Source of the DNA: an archaeon
GTDB lineage: Archaea > Thermoproteota > Nitrososphaeria > Nitrososphaerales > Gagatemarchaeaceae
NCBI GenBank assembly: GCA_021851265.1
Contig: JAJZIG010000003.1
Location: forward strand, 1-40,331
Direction of reading: 5' to 3'
DNA: 40,331 nucleotides
Part shown: piece after piece, positions 1-7,848 of the stretch
Position numbering within the stretch: position 1 is the stretch's first letter
Layout: each line of letters opens with the position of its first letter
The notes under the pieces: model-generated
The model's database searches: none
What the model was told of the DNA's origin: nothing
What the model saw: the letters and a program-made list of their open reading frames with translations, nothing else
Position numbers and translations under genes: made by a program

Positions 1-1
1 C

Positions 2-694
2 GCAACAGTTCAGTTCGTGGGCCAGAACTACACCGCCATAGTCAGCACAGGCAGGATGGATATCCCTATCATTGGGGGGCTGAAGGTCAACTCCACCAGC
101 CCTGCAGCCGCCATCGTGGATGTCCAACCGACGGTCATCAATCTAGGAAACAATTCTAGTCCTATATTCACACTAGCAGCAGGGGCCAAGGCCCTCCAGG
201 TGCCTTCTGAGTACGTGAGCCAGTTGACTAAAACCATGGGCCAACAGGTTCCGCTGAAGGAGCACGGCTGGTTTGACTCTTTCAAGGCCGAGTACTCAAA
301 CAACTTCAGCGGTACAGCAGTGAGCCTGACCCCCAACTCGTTTTCTATCAACGTTGAGAACGGAGGGCCTAGTCAGATTACTGTTCGCATGCTCATTGTG
401 GCCGCTCACATCAAAGGAGGAGAAGGCAGTGCGCTAAGTGCCGCAGCCAACAGCATGGTCTTTCTGGTACAGCCGAATGGTTCGCTTCAGCTTCTCGGCG
501 GTCCGCTGAGTCAGGTCCAGTCGTACCTGAATGGGCCAGGATACACATTAGCGGGCGGTTCTTCACAGACGTTCTCATATTCAGGGAGTATCACAAGCCT
601 TCGCGGGGGGAGCGCACCCATAGTAGGGACCAGCTACTACGTCGTCATAGTCGGCACAGGGACGATAAGCGCCCAGCTCGTCACCGCGACTTAG
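2..694 (+). CDS. Partial extracytoplasmic-type hypothetical protein, 5' end outside window
   Basis: The reading frame is open from the left edge and ends at the TAG at 692-694. A GTG at 17 is only an internal possibility, because codons before it (ATVQF) continue the frame. About 230 residues are visible. They are rich in Ser, Thr, Gly, Asn and Val, with several N-x-S/T sites and alternating hydrophobic patterns, as in beta-rich archaeal surface or pilin-like proteins. The last residues (YYVVIVGTGTISAQL) are a strand-like hydrophobic tail. No N-terminal signal or pilin leader can be seen because the start is missing. No family is recognised. It converges with aRF1, sharing the bases TTAG for both stops. 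Confidence 0.6.
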   Translation, partial: ATVQFVGQNYTAIVSTGRMDIPIIGGLKVNSTSPAAAIVDVQPTVINLGNNSSPIFTLAAGAKALQVPSEYVSQLTKTMGQQVPLKEHGWFDSFKAEYSNNFSGTAVSLTPNSFSINVENGGPSQITVRMLIVAAHIKGGEGSALSAAANSMVFLVQPNGSLQLLGGPLSQVQSYLNGPGYTLAGGSSQTFSYSGSITSLRGGSAPIVGTSYYVVIVGTGTISAQLVTAT

Positions 695-1935
695 CTTCTG
701 TAGCGGAGCAGAGCCGCAATTCCGCCGAAGGTCTTGAACATGCTTCCCTCCTCCGTCCCCGATGAAACTACTTCTACTTTGGCGCCTCCCTGAAACGCAA
801 TCTCCTCGAGCGCGTCGACCAAATCTTTCTCTGAAAATTCATACTCTGTGGCCCCACAACTCGAGCAGGGAGCAGCGCCCATATCTTGGCGTGTCTGAAT
901 CTTCTTTGAAGTAGGGACGGTTTGCGACTTCTGCGTCCTGCACTTCTTGCACACAGCTTCGATAGCCACCAACTCCAAGTCGTCCGAGACAAGCACCACT
1001 TCGGCGCTGGCTTTCTGCAACGCTTCCATCACCCTGGGGAGCCCATAGACGGCAAGCCCTCCTTGCCTGTTGACTTCGCCGAGGAACTTCTGGACCAGAC
1101 GCTTCTCTTCAATGAGCCTGACGTCCTTGAGTATATCTGAGGCCTTCTCAACCAGCTCTCTTACTCCCTCCCTCCCTGAGTACCCAAGGTCAAGCACAGC
1201 GACCACTTTCTTCTGCAGCTCATAGTGGAGGTACTCGCCCTTCAAGAACTCGTCCTTCGTGGGTCCGGGTCCCCCCACAATAAGACCGGTAATCTTGTTG
1301 CTGTCGATGAACGTCCTAGTTGTATGTTCTGAGACCCTATTGAAGAAGTAGGTCAGCTCCATCTCCCTTCCGCGTTCGTACCTCCTCGCCGACTGTCCTC
1401 CCTTACGCGTCTTCCCCGAAATGCCTGAAGTCATCAGATCCACTATCTCCAAGCTCCCGCCGCTAAGGATCCCGAGCCCAACATCACTCGAGTCGATGGC
1501 CAGGAGCCCGAAGACTTTGTCGTCTCTGAGCATGTCTCTTAGGTATTCGACCCTGAAATGGTCGTCGCACGCGTACAAGTACGTCTGTACCGGTTTGGGC
1601 GGAATTATCTCCCACACGTTGACTACCTCGCTCCCCGGTCCGTTAGTCGGGAGCGCCCCTGAGAAGACAACCAGCCCCATGTCAGGTACAGTCTTGTACA
1701 GTTTGAGCCTCTGCATGGCCTTGGTGAGAGCGTCTTGCACGTGGTTTCTCGTCGTATCTGATTTGATGTTCCCCGCCGTCCCCCACTCCTCACGTAGGTT
1801 GGCGATTGCTTCATGAATCGCCTTCTTGGGAGGGATGTAGAGCGACACCAGCTCCGTCCCTCTGCCTTCCTTGTTGCTGAGCTCTGAGATGAGCTTCCTT
1901 ACCTTGTATAGCCTAACGGAATCAGTCTTTGACAA
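691..1935 (-). CDS. prf1: Peptide chain release factor aRF1
   Basis: Archaeal class I release factor that reads all three stop codons in the ribosomal A site and triggers peptidyl-tRNA hydrolysis. The 414 residues match the family length. Visible motifs are NIKS at residues 56-59 and Y-x-C-x-x-x-F at 121-127 (stop-codon recognition, N domain), and GGQ at 179-181 within KTRKGGQSARR (catalytic loop, middle domain). The C-terminal domain holds two CxxC pairs (CKKC, CSSC) typical of archaeal aRF1. The start is a TTG at 1935. A box-A-like stretch (TTCTTAAGATTA on the minus strand) lies about 65-75 bases upstream, so a short leader is likely. It is divergent from pyrH and ends on four bases shared with the convergent gene. 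Confidence 0.97.
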   Translation of the reverse strand: MSKTDSVRLYKVRKLISELSNKEGRGTELVSLYIPPKKAIHEAIANLREEWGTAGNIKSDTTRNHVQDALTKAMQRLKLYKTVPDMGLVVFSGALPTNGPGSEVVNVWEIIPPKPVQTYLYACDDHFRVEYLRDMLRDDKVFGLLAIDSSDVGLGILSGGSLEIVDLMTSGISGKTRKGGQSARRYERGREMELTYFFNRVSEHTTRTFIDSNKITGLIVGGPGPTKDEFLKGEYLHYELQKKVVAVLDLGYSGREGVRELVEKASDILKDVRLIEEKRLVQKFLGEVNRQGGLAVYGLPRVMEALQKASAEVVLVSDDLELVAIEAVCKKCRTQKSQTVPTSKKIQTRQDMGAAPCSSCGATEYEFSEKDLVDALEEIAFQGGAKVEVVSSGTEEGSMFKTFGGIAALLRYRS

Positions 1936-2028
1936 TGCAGCGCTACCTCTGCGTCAGGCGAAAGGAACGGACTGGGGAGAGGAGGCAGCGGGCATCCTAA
2001 TCTTAAGAATGGGAATCTCCCTTACCCA

Positions 2029-2036
2029 TTTATAAA
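2029..2036 (+). promoter_or_regulatory. TATA box (box A) for pyrH operon
   Basis: TTTATAAA is a near-perfect archaeal TATA box. With initiation about 25 bases downstream it gives a leader of roughly 15-20 bases containing GTGAGG before the TTG of pyrH. This is one of the few genes here that seems to have both a TATA box and a Shine-Dalgarno-like site. Confidence 0.75.
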
Positions 2037-2075
2037 ACCTCCCGCCCTGTTGCATGCATAAGTGAGGAACCAAAT

Positions 2076-2741
2076 TTGAAAGTGGTGCTCCGAATCGGCG
2101 GCTCTGTACTGGGCGACCCCCCTGCGGCCAAGATCGTGAATGCCTATGCGGAGGTGATCTCTGACCTCAATTTTGAAGGGCATTCAGTGGCGGTGGTTGT
2201 CGGTGGTGGAGGCGTCGCAAGAGAGTACATCAAGTCGGCCGCTGCCATGGGTCTCTCGCCCTACCAGCAGGACACTGTGGCCATTCACGCGTCCAGGCTC
2301 AACGCTAGGCTGGTCGCGATGAAGCTAGGGGGGGTGAGCAGTGTTCCCACCTCCATTGACGGGATGCTGCAGCGGCTGGCGAGGAACCGGGTCGCAGTCA
2401 TGGGAGGCCTGAAGCCTGGAATCACCACGGACACGGTTGCCGCTATCGTAGCCGAGAGATGGAGGGCCGACCTGATGGTGAAGGCCTCTGACCAGAGCGG
2501 CATCTATACCGAGGACCCACGGGTCAACAAGAAGGCAAGGAAACTCGATAGAATCACCTACGAAAAGATGAAGGAAATACTTGGGGGTTCCCACAGACCA
2601 GGGATACACAGCATCGTGGATCCTGTGGCCGTCGACCGACTGACCGGCTCTAGGATCAAGCTAGTAGTCCTGAACGGCGCAGACGCTAAGGGAGTAGTCA
2701 GGGCGGCCCACGGCGAGAGAATAGGGACGGTAGTGAGTTAG
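2076..2741 (+). CDS. pyrH: Archaeal-type uridylate (UMP) kinase
   Basis: Phosphorylates UMP to UDP in pyrimidine nucleotide synthesis; amino acid kinase superfamily. The 221 residues fit the short archaeal PyrH form. Visible are the N-terminal lysine/glycine loop (MKVVLRIGGSVLGDP), a glycine-rich VVVGGGGVAREY loop, and the nucleotide-binding region KASDQSGIYTEDPR. The start is TTG at 2076, preceded by GTGAGG six to eight bases upstream; the frame begins directly with the family N-terminus. The CNNM/CBS gene follows after 22 bases and is likely cotranscribed. Confidence 0.94.
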   Translation: MKVVLRIGGSVLGDPPAAKIVNAYAEVISDLNFEGHSVAVVVGGGGVAREYIKSAAAMGLSPYQQDTVAIHASRLNARLVAMKLGGVSSVPTSIDGMLQRLARNRVAVMGGLKPGITTDTVAAIVAERWRADLMVKASDQSGIYTEDPRVNKKARKLDRITYEKMKEILGGSHRPGIHSIVDPVAVDRLTGSRIKLVVLNGADAKGVVRAAHGERIGTVVS

Positions 2742-2763
2742 GAGGGGCACAGGAAGGGGCGAA

Positions 2764-3735
2764 TTGGTCCCATTCATAGTCTACGCATGCCTTCTGGCTG
2801 CCACCGTCATCTCTTTTTGGTCTTCACTGGTCGAAGCGACCTTCCTCACCTTGCGTCCCTTCTCTCTCAGCTCTTCCATTGACGACCCATCCACAAGAGC
2901 GTCAAAGGCCCTTGCCATAGTCAACGACAAGACTAAACTCGTGAGCGTGACCACCATGGTTGACACCATATCCAACGTCGTCCTAGCAACATCGATGGGA
3001 CTGGTGCTCTCTGCTTATCTGGGACCTATCGGCTGGGTCTACAGCGCCCTGGGCGGGTCCTTCGCCATAATGACGTTCCTTTACTTGCTTCCCAAAGCAA
3101 TTGGGATAGAGAACGCCCTGCGGATGGCGGTGTCTCTTGCTCCGTCTACCAGAGTGGTGCTGGACGCACTTTCGCCTGTAGCTGTGCCACTTACGACCTT
3201 GGCTAGGAAGCTGTCCGAAGTCATAGTCGGCAAACCAGGTTACAAGGAGGTCGACCTGTCGGATGAGTTCGAAGACGTTGTCACCATGCTAGAAAAGGTC
3301 GGGCACATAGAGCCCGACGCAGGCAGACTTCTGAGGACCGCCCTGGCCTCGTCGAAGACCGACGCTAGCGATGCGTTGACGCCGTTGGGAGAAATCACCG
3401 CGGTCTCCACGGATGCCACGGTCCTGGATGCTCTCAAAGCCATGGGACAAACCAGCCACCCCCGGATGCCTGTCTACGACCATCTGAGGAAAGAGTATAT
3501 CGGCGCCGTCACCTTCCGGACGATGTCCAAAGCCATCTCTAGAGACCTACTAGACTCAGGCATCTCGGACTACATGATTCAGCCAGCCAAAGTATCAAAA
3601 GACGATGGCCTGGCAACAGTCATCGAGAAGATGCAGGACGCCGGGACCACCATAGCTTTCGTCTATGATGACAAGATGGTCGGGATGATTACCCTGTCGG
3701 ACATACTCGAGCGACTGCTCGGAGTGAAGGTCTAG
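2764..3735 (+). CDS. CNNM (DUF21) transmembrane protein with CBS pair
   Basis: Integral membrane protein with an N-terminal DUF21/CNNM domain (about residues 1-150, four hydrophobic segments, with the S-S-L-V-E-A-T-F-L-T signature in the first) and a C-terminal pair of CBS domains (about 195-320) that usually bind adenine nucleotides. The family is linked to magnesium or other divalent cation transport. The CorC/HlyC domain of many bacterial members is absent; the protein ends just after the second CBS unit (ITLSDILERLLGV). The start is TTG at 2764, preceded by purine-rich AGGAAGGGGCG. It lies 22 bases after pyrH. Its TAG stop shares CTAG with the stop of the reconstructed PEP-mutase-type gene on the other strand. 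Confidence 0.85.
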   Translation: MVPFIVYACLLAATVISFWSSLVEATFLTLRPFSLSSSIDDPSTRASKALAIVNDKTKLVSVTTMVDTISNVVLATSMGLVLSAYLGPIGWVYSALGGSFAIMTFLYLLPKAIGIENALRMAVSLAPSTRVVLDALSPVAVPLTTLARKLSEVIVGKPGYKEVDLSDEFEDVVTMLEKVGHIEPDAGRLLRTALASSKTDASDALTPLGEITAVSTDATVLDALKAMGQTSHPRMPVYDHLRKEYIGAVTFRTMSKAISRDLLDSGISDYMIQPAKVSKDDGLATVIEKMQDAGTTIAFVYDDKMVGMITLSDILERLLGVKV

Positions 3736-4570
3736 GCGAGCCTTCTAGGGACCGCCAACGCATTGAGCTCGTCGAACGTTATGGCCTCGTCGGTAAGGCC
3801 GCCATACGTCCCATTCTCGCGCACCTCCTTGGACACGCGTTTGAGGAATCCTAGGGTGGCATACGAGGCACTGGGGCCGAAGCTGATTCTGGCGACCCCA
3901 AGACGTCTGAGTTCGGGGACAGGGGGAGTCCCTTTCTGACCATGACGTTGACGGGAAAGTCGAGCGCCCTGACGAATGCCGAGATTGAGGCTGTATCAAC
4001 TAGGCCCATGGGATACACACAATCCGCTCCAAGGTCTCTGTAAGCCTCGGCCCTCCGTACTGCTTCCTGCAGCTTCGCCGCGTCGTCCCCAGCAGCGAAC
4101 CGGAGAGCGTCTGTCCTGGCGTTGATCACAAAAGGGACACGCATCTGCTCGCGGAGCCTGATAAGGGCCCTGAGCCGCTCCAATTGCTTTTCCAACGGGA
4201 GGAGCTCTTTAGAGCTGTGCACGAAGTCTTCTATGTTAACCCCAACGGCGCCCGCACGAACGACTGCCTCTACGCTCTTGGCGACGCCTTCAGGGCCGTC
4301 ACCGAAACCCCCGACCACATCGGCGCTCAGCGGGACCGAGAGCACCTTGGCGATTCTACCCACGGCAGCCACGAACTCTCCACGAGGAATCCCCTCACCG
4401 TCAGGATAACCCAGCGAGACTAACATACCGGCGCTCGAGGTGGCTACAGCAGGGAATCCCTCGTCTTCGAAGACCCTAGCACTGGAGACATCCCAGGCGT
4501 TAGGCAGCACAAGCACTTCCCTCCTGTCGTGCAACCTGCGGAATGCCTCTGCTTTCTCTACCTGATTCAT
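3732..4570 (-). pseudogene. Isocitrate lyase/PEP mutase superfamily gene with one frameshift
   Basis: The N-terminal 210 residues are a clear member of the isocitrate lyase/phosphoenolpyruvate mutase family, carboligase-type enzymes acting on C-C or C-P bonds. Visible are NAWDVSSARVFEDEGF, the metal-site SADVVGGFGD, VNIEDFVHSS and INARTDAL. After NVMVRKG the frame runs into unrelated sequence and stops at 3851. Adding one C on the coding strand in the C5 run (G5 at 3922-3926 on the plus strand) restores LPPVPELRRLGVARISFGP and continues through a family-like C-terminus (GGLTDEAITFDELNAL) to a TAG at 3732. The restored end shares CTAG with the neighbouring convergent stop, which suggests this was the true end. 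A one-base sequence error is possible. The physiological substrate cannot be told from the sequence. Confidence 0.85.
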
Positions 4571-4906
4571 CCCACGGCTGCCTGACGTGGGACTCCTAAA
4601 CCATTACGGGCCCAGGGGTGGGGTGCGGAATGCCTCCAGACTGGACCGCTTCTTGTTGGCAGCCTCGGCGCAGACACGCCTGGTTGACGCGCCGAAGATC
4701 TCTGTCTGTGTTGTCAGTGACGACCAGAGAACCAGGACCGAGGTGCCTCGCCACCGCCTCCATCCCGAACCGGAATTACTCGAGGCCTACCGGGCTGTCG
4801 TGGCAGCTGAAGTCTACTGCCTCAACCTCCTTGAGGAGAGGCACAGCAGCTCTTCACACTTCCCCTTCCTTAGGTCCCATCAGCTCTGCAACGCGGTCGG
4901 GGCCGC
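4571..4906. other. Intergenic stretch without a supported gene
   Basis: A plus-strand frame is open from 4587 to 5018 (143 residues), but its last third is antisense to the small Cys/His gene at 4907-5200. It has no recognisable domain and no clear box A or Shine-Dalgarno site. It might be a remnant or a chance open frame in GC-rich DNA. Nothing else is visible on either strand. Confidence 0.4.
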
Positions 4907-5200
4907 CTACTCACCGAAGGTTGACGGGAGGACCAAATGCAGCTCGGGCTTGCAGATCTTACATCGTTTCGCGCCGAACTCGCGGGCGCCCGTGGCTACG
5001 CTGTCTATCCAGAAGTAGCTCCCTTGTTTGCGGTCGTTGATACTGACCTTGCTGTTGAATTTGTCAGTCGTGATGCACTTGGAATTCACTTTATGAATGA
5101 TGGCAGATTTGCTTGCACCGGTAATTACAACAAATCCTTCGTCCGCTAGTCTGACTTTGCGGAGGTCCGCGAAGCTCTCAATCTCTTTTGATTGCCCCAT
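4907..5200 (-). CDS. Small putative metal-binding protein (H-x5-C...C-x2-C)
   Basis: A 97-residue protein of unknown function. His36, Cys42, Cys80 and Cys83 form a pattern (HKVNSKC ... KRCKICKP) like Ada-type or related one-zinc folds, in which a His/Cys pair and a C-terminal CxxC bind zinc. Aromatic residues (SYFWIDS) lie between the two halves. The start ATG at 5200 is preceded directly by an in-frame TAA, so no longer form exists. The base composition is more AT-rich than its neighbours, with many Lys, Ile and Asn codons, which may mean transfer or relaxed selection. No neighbour gives a functional link. Confidence 0.6.
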   Translation of the reverse strand: MGQSKEIESFADLRKVRLADEGFVVITGASKSAIIHKVNSKCITTDKFNSKVSINDRKQGSYFWIDSVATGAREFGAKRCKICKPELHLVLPSTFGE

Positions 5201-5450
5201 CGCTTATGGGTCTTGGCGCTCCTTGAAATAATCATATCCATACCTTTCGCCGCGCCCTATTCTCCGGTTCGTCCACGGCTCAGGGAGACGAGTCGGGCAT
5301 CGCGCCAACTGGTTGATAGATAGTTAGTCCCGGACAGGATTCATTGCCCTGGGCGACCAGAGGACGACGACTTTACCTTCAATAGCCGGGTTCGGGTCCT
5401 TTTCATGACGAATTGACGGGGACGATTGGCCACACATCGCTTTGAAACGT

Positions 5451-5456
5451 ATAAGG
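5451..5456 (+). promoter_or_regulatory. TATA box for dienelactone hydrolase gene
   Basis: ACGTATAAGG has its centre about 27 bases before the ATG at 5480, the spacing of a leaderless mRNA. It decides for the ATG at 5480 over a TTG at 5426 that lies upstream of the promoter. The preceding stretch from 5201 holds no supported gene. Confidence 0.7.
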
Positions 5457-5479
5457 GCCACAAATCTACCTCGGCTAGC

Positions 5480-6118
5480 ATGAGTCGTGTTACTCAGAAT
5501 GGATGGGATTTCTTCCTCGCCAAAGGGAAGACTAGCATCGGGCTCGTGGTCATCCACGAAATCTTCGGCTACAGTCCCTATGTCGAGGAAGTGGCGACGG
5601 AACTGGCGAAGGCCGGGTTCAGCGCCGCGTCCATCGACCTGTTCCGAGGAGTCAAAGCAGACACCCTAGAAACTGGTATGAAACTCAGGGAGTCGGTCAC
5701 AAAAGAATCGCTCCGTGAGGGGCTGTCTGCAGGTGCAGAATTGCTCCGGAGCCAAGCTGGGGCCCGGACCGTAGGGTCAATGGGGTTCTGCATGGGCGGA
5801 GGGTTCGCTCTCCAGGCGGCCTGTGACCTTGGGCTGGACTTCTGCATTGACTTCTATGGGCAGATACCAGACGCCGAAGACGCGTCGAAGCTGCAAGGAC
5901 CCGTCCTCATGATTCTCGGGAGCGAAGATACCCGAGTGACACCTTGGGCTTTCCAGCAGTTGCTCCCCGCAGCCATGAAGCACAACAAAAGAGTGGAGAC
6001 ACAACTGTACCCTCACGCGAAACACGCCTTCCATCGACCGGGCTGGGAAGGCCATAATCCAGCCGCAGCCAAGGACGCCTGGGACAAGACCCTAAGGTTC
6101 CTCTCACAGCTCGGATGA
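5480..6118 (+). CDS. Dienelactone hydrolase family protein
   Basis: Cytosolic alpha/beta hydrolase of the dienelactone hydrolase family, which opens lactone or ester bonds. The 212 residues from the chosen start fit the family. The nucleophile is Cys in GFCMGGGFALQ, where most hydrolases have Ser; the acid is the Asp in GSEDTRVTP; the His is in KHAFHRPGW. The Glu of VVIHEIFG, which in the family interacts with the Cys, is also present. The ATG at 5480 was chosen because a TATA box lies 27 bases upstream. An earlier TTG at 5426 would add 18 unlikely residues. The natural substrate is unknown; no aromatic degradation genes are nearby. Confidence 0.9.
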   Translation: MSRVTQNGWDFFLAKGKTSIGLVVIHEIFGYSPYVEEVATELAKAGFSAASIDLFRGVKADTLETGMKLRESVTKESLREGLSAGAELLRSQAGARTVGSMGFCMGGGFALQAACDLGLDFCIDFYGQIPDAEDASKLQGPVLMILGSEDTRVTPWAFQQLLPAAMKHNKRVETQLYPHAKHAFHRPGWEGHNPAAAKDAWDKTLRFLSQLG

Positions 6119-6178
6119 GCTCACACAGGCGCTCTTTGGGTCGAGTTAACAGCAGGCTTATACGGAGGACAGAGGAGC

Positions 6179-6580
6179 ATGCAAGCGGTTGAATTGGTTT
6201 CAGAGAAGATACTTCGGTTCCAGAACAAGAACAGAGATTTGGGCTCGCTGGCTCAACAGATAGCACAACAACTCCAGTCAGAGGGGTACAGAACCAACAT
6301 AGCCGCCGCGCCACTCGGAACAATCATCCAGGCCCAGAAGGGCGGTATATTGCGCGATCTGATTGCCTCCGAAAGGGCCTTCACCATCATGGTGACTGGT
6401 CAGTCCAACGATTTCTCTGTCCACATAGGGATAGGCAAGTTCTTCCAGAACCTCGGGGTCATGGCAGTAGAGGCCCTACTACTTTCAGAGCTGTTCCTCG
6501 CAGTGGACATCCCTGAGATGCTCTGGACAGAACACATCGAGAATAAGCTGGCGAAACAGATAGTACAAATTGTCGGCTAG
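6179..6580 (+). CDS. Conserved-looking hypothetical protein, 133 aa
   Basis: A soluble alpha/beta protein without a recognised family. It begins with a helix (VELVSEKILRFQNKNRDLGSLAQQIAQQLQSE is helical in pattern), followed by short strands and a C-terminal helical part with a hydrophobic stretch (VMAVEALLLSELFLAVDI) that is rather short for a membrane anchor. ATG at 6179 is preceded by GGAGGACAGAGGAG, a good Shine-Dalgarno region. The dienelactone hydrolase gene ends 60 bases upstream. Its TAG stop shares CTAG with the convergent minus-strand gene. Confidence 0.75.
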   Translation: MQAVELVSEKILRFQNKNRDLGSLAQQIAQQLQSEGYRTNIAAAPLGTIIQAQKGGILRDLIASERAFTIMVTGQSNDFSVHIGIGKFFQNLGVMAVEALLLSELFLAVDIPEMLWTEHIENKLAKQIVQIVG

Positions 6581-6868
6581 GCCTCTCGGTAACAGGAACT
6601 CATCCTGACGAGCCCAAAGGAGTCACCCAACAACGAGCATGTTTCAGTTGAAGGCCTCGCCCAATCGACGATTTGTATCATAGTGGACTTCCGTGCTGAC
6701 TTGGGACTAAGGGGAGGCCTACCAGTCGCGTCGAACAGCGTCGTGGCCCACACTTCTATGCTGCCTCCAAACATCTTTGTTGGGCTCCTGCATGGTCACT
6801 GCACCCAGACCAGTCATAACACCGTGAATCATCCTTAAAGCCAGAGTCGGCGACAACTTGTACCTCAT
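6577..6868 (-). pseudogene. Small hypothetical gene, probably split by a +1 frameshift
   Basis: Two adjacent minus-strand frames both look coding. The first starts at ATG 6868 (MRYKLSPTLALRMIHG...) with AGGTG eight bases upstream. The second runs from 6774 (MFGGSIEVWATTLFDATG...) to the TAG at 6577. Dropping one base in AACAAAG (about 6775-6780) joins them into one protein of about 96 residues. Alternatively the second part alone is a 65-residue gene started at 6774, with AGGAG ten bases upstream. No family is recognised. The TAG stop shares CTAG with the gene at 6179-6580. Confidence 0.45.
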
Positions 6869-6933
6869 TGTCACCTGCCATTCAGCTCCCTCCGGCCTCA
6901 CGGACAAAGGAAGCCAGGGGTGCCAAGGGTAGA

Positions 6934-7848
6934 TTGCTATCTCCTTCGTTCTCTGTAGGAGTGTGCGCTGCCGACAGAATGGAAGACCCAGAGGGCTTCA
7001 TACAATTCATACTCACGGAGTCGACCCGCTCCTCTGCTGTCATGAAAGAGTTAGTGGTCGTAGCCAGCGGGATTGCGGGGCCAGCACTTTCTGGGCTAAA
7101 GCAGGCCAGCGAATTGGACGAGAGAGTGAAGCTCCTAGTCGAGACGGTCAGACGCGGGAAGGCCGAAGCAATCAACCGGATACTGTCTTCAGTGTCTGGA
7201 GAATACATCGTCTTCGTCAACGCGGACGCCACGCCCGAACCAGGCGCGATATCCTCCCTCCTCAAGTTGGTGTCTTCCAATCCCAGGAACGGAGCGGTTT
7301 CTGCGCTCCCAGTGCCAGAGGATTCGGAAGGGATGGCGTCCCTTCTGACCAAGTTCATGTGGGACGCCCACAACGAATGCTCCGTCTATCTAAATCACCG
7401 AGGGATAGCTAATCACAGCAGCGACGAGTTAGTGGTCTTCAGGGCAGCAGCGACGACACCCCTACCGGAGGGCCTGGTGAACGACGGTGCTTACATGGCA
7501 GGGATGGTCAAGCGGAAAGGCTACAGGGTCAAGGTATGCCAGTCTGCAAAGGTCCGGGTCAAGACTCCTTCCAGGCTCGTGGAGGTCATCCTGCAACGGC
7601 GCCGGATCCTCTTCGGCCACGCGCAAGTGTGGCGCAAGGTCGGCTCTCCTCCCATAACCATCGAGTCAATGCTGATTCTCTCACCCATGGTGAGCATGCG
7701 CTTGCTGGTCAAATCCCTGTCCAAGGACTCCAAGTTCCTGCTTGTACTTCCCCTGGCAGCAGTGGGTGAAGCCTTTGCTGCCGCTCTTTCAATTCTTGAC
7801 ACACTAAAGTCCACCACCGCCCACGAAGTCTGGAGGCGCTTCACCTGA
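6934..7848 (+). CDS. Family 2 glycosyltransferase (membrane-associated)
   Basis: GT-A fold transferase using a nucleotide or lipid-linked sugar. The pattern is family 2-like: an early strand region, GKAEAINRILSSVSGEYIVF, then VNADATPEPGAIS, where the N-A-D stands for the metal-binding DxD. A conserved-looking acceptor region (GLVNDGAYMAGMVKRKGYRV) follows, with a hydrophobic C-terminus (LLVLPLAAVGEAFAAALSI) suited to membrane contact. The frame is open from TTG 6868, but that overlaps the divergent gene. TTG 6934, just before FSVGVCAADR, fits better; ATG 6979 is another choice. It is followed with overlapping ends by the nucleotidyltransferase-like gene, so the pair is translationally coupled. 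Confidence 0.8.
   Translation: MLSPSFSVGVCAADRMEDPEGFIQFILTESTRSSAVMKELVVVASGIAGPALSGLKQASELDERVKLLVETVRRGKAEAINRILSSVSGEYIVFVNADATPEPGAISSLLKLVSSNPRNGAVSALPVPEDSEGMASLLTKFMWDAHNECSVYLNHRGIANHSSDELVVFRAAATTPLPEGLVNDGAYMAGMVKRKGYRVKVCQSAKVRVKTPSRLVEVILQRRRILFGHAQVWRKVGSPPITIESMLILSPMVSMRLLVKSLSKDSKFLLVLPLAAVGEAFAAALSILDTLKSTTAHEVWRRFT
7832..7836 (+). promoter_or_regulatory. Strong Shine-Dalgarno site before a CTG codon
   Basis: GGAGG lies inside the end of the upstream glycosyltransferase gene, eight bases before CTG at 7845. No ATG, GTG or TTG is available near it in the downstream reading frame, so it supports CTG as the start of the next gene. Confidence 0.5.

Noticed and set aside
4587-5018. 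Plus-strand frame of 143 codons
   Set aside because: No domain, no promoter, and it overlaps the better supported minus-strand small gene; kept only as a possible remnant.
5385-5405. tRNA T-arm-like GGGTTCGGGTCC
   Set aside because: No acceptor, anticodon or D arm around it.
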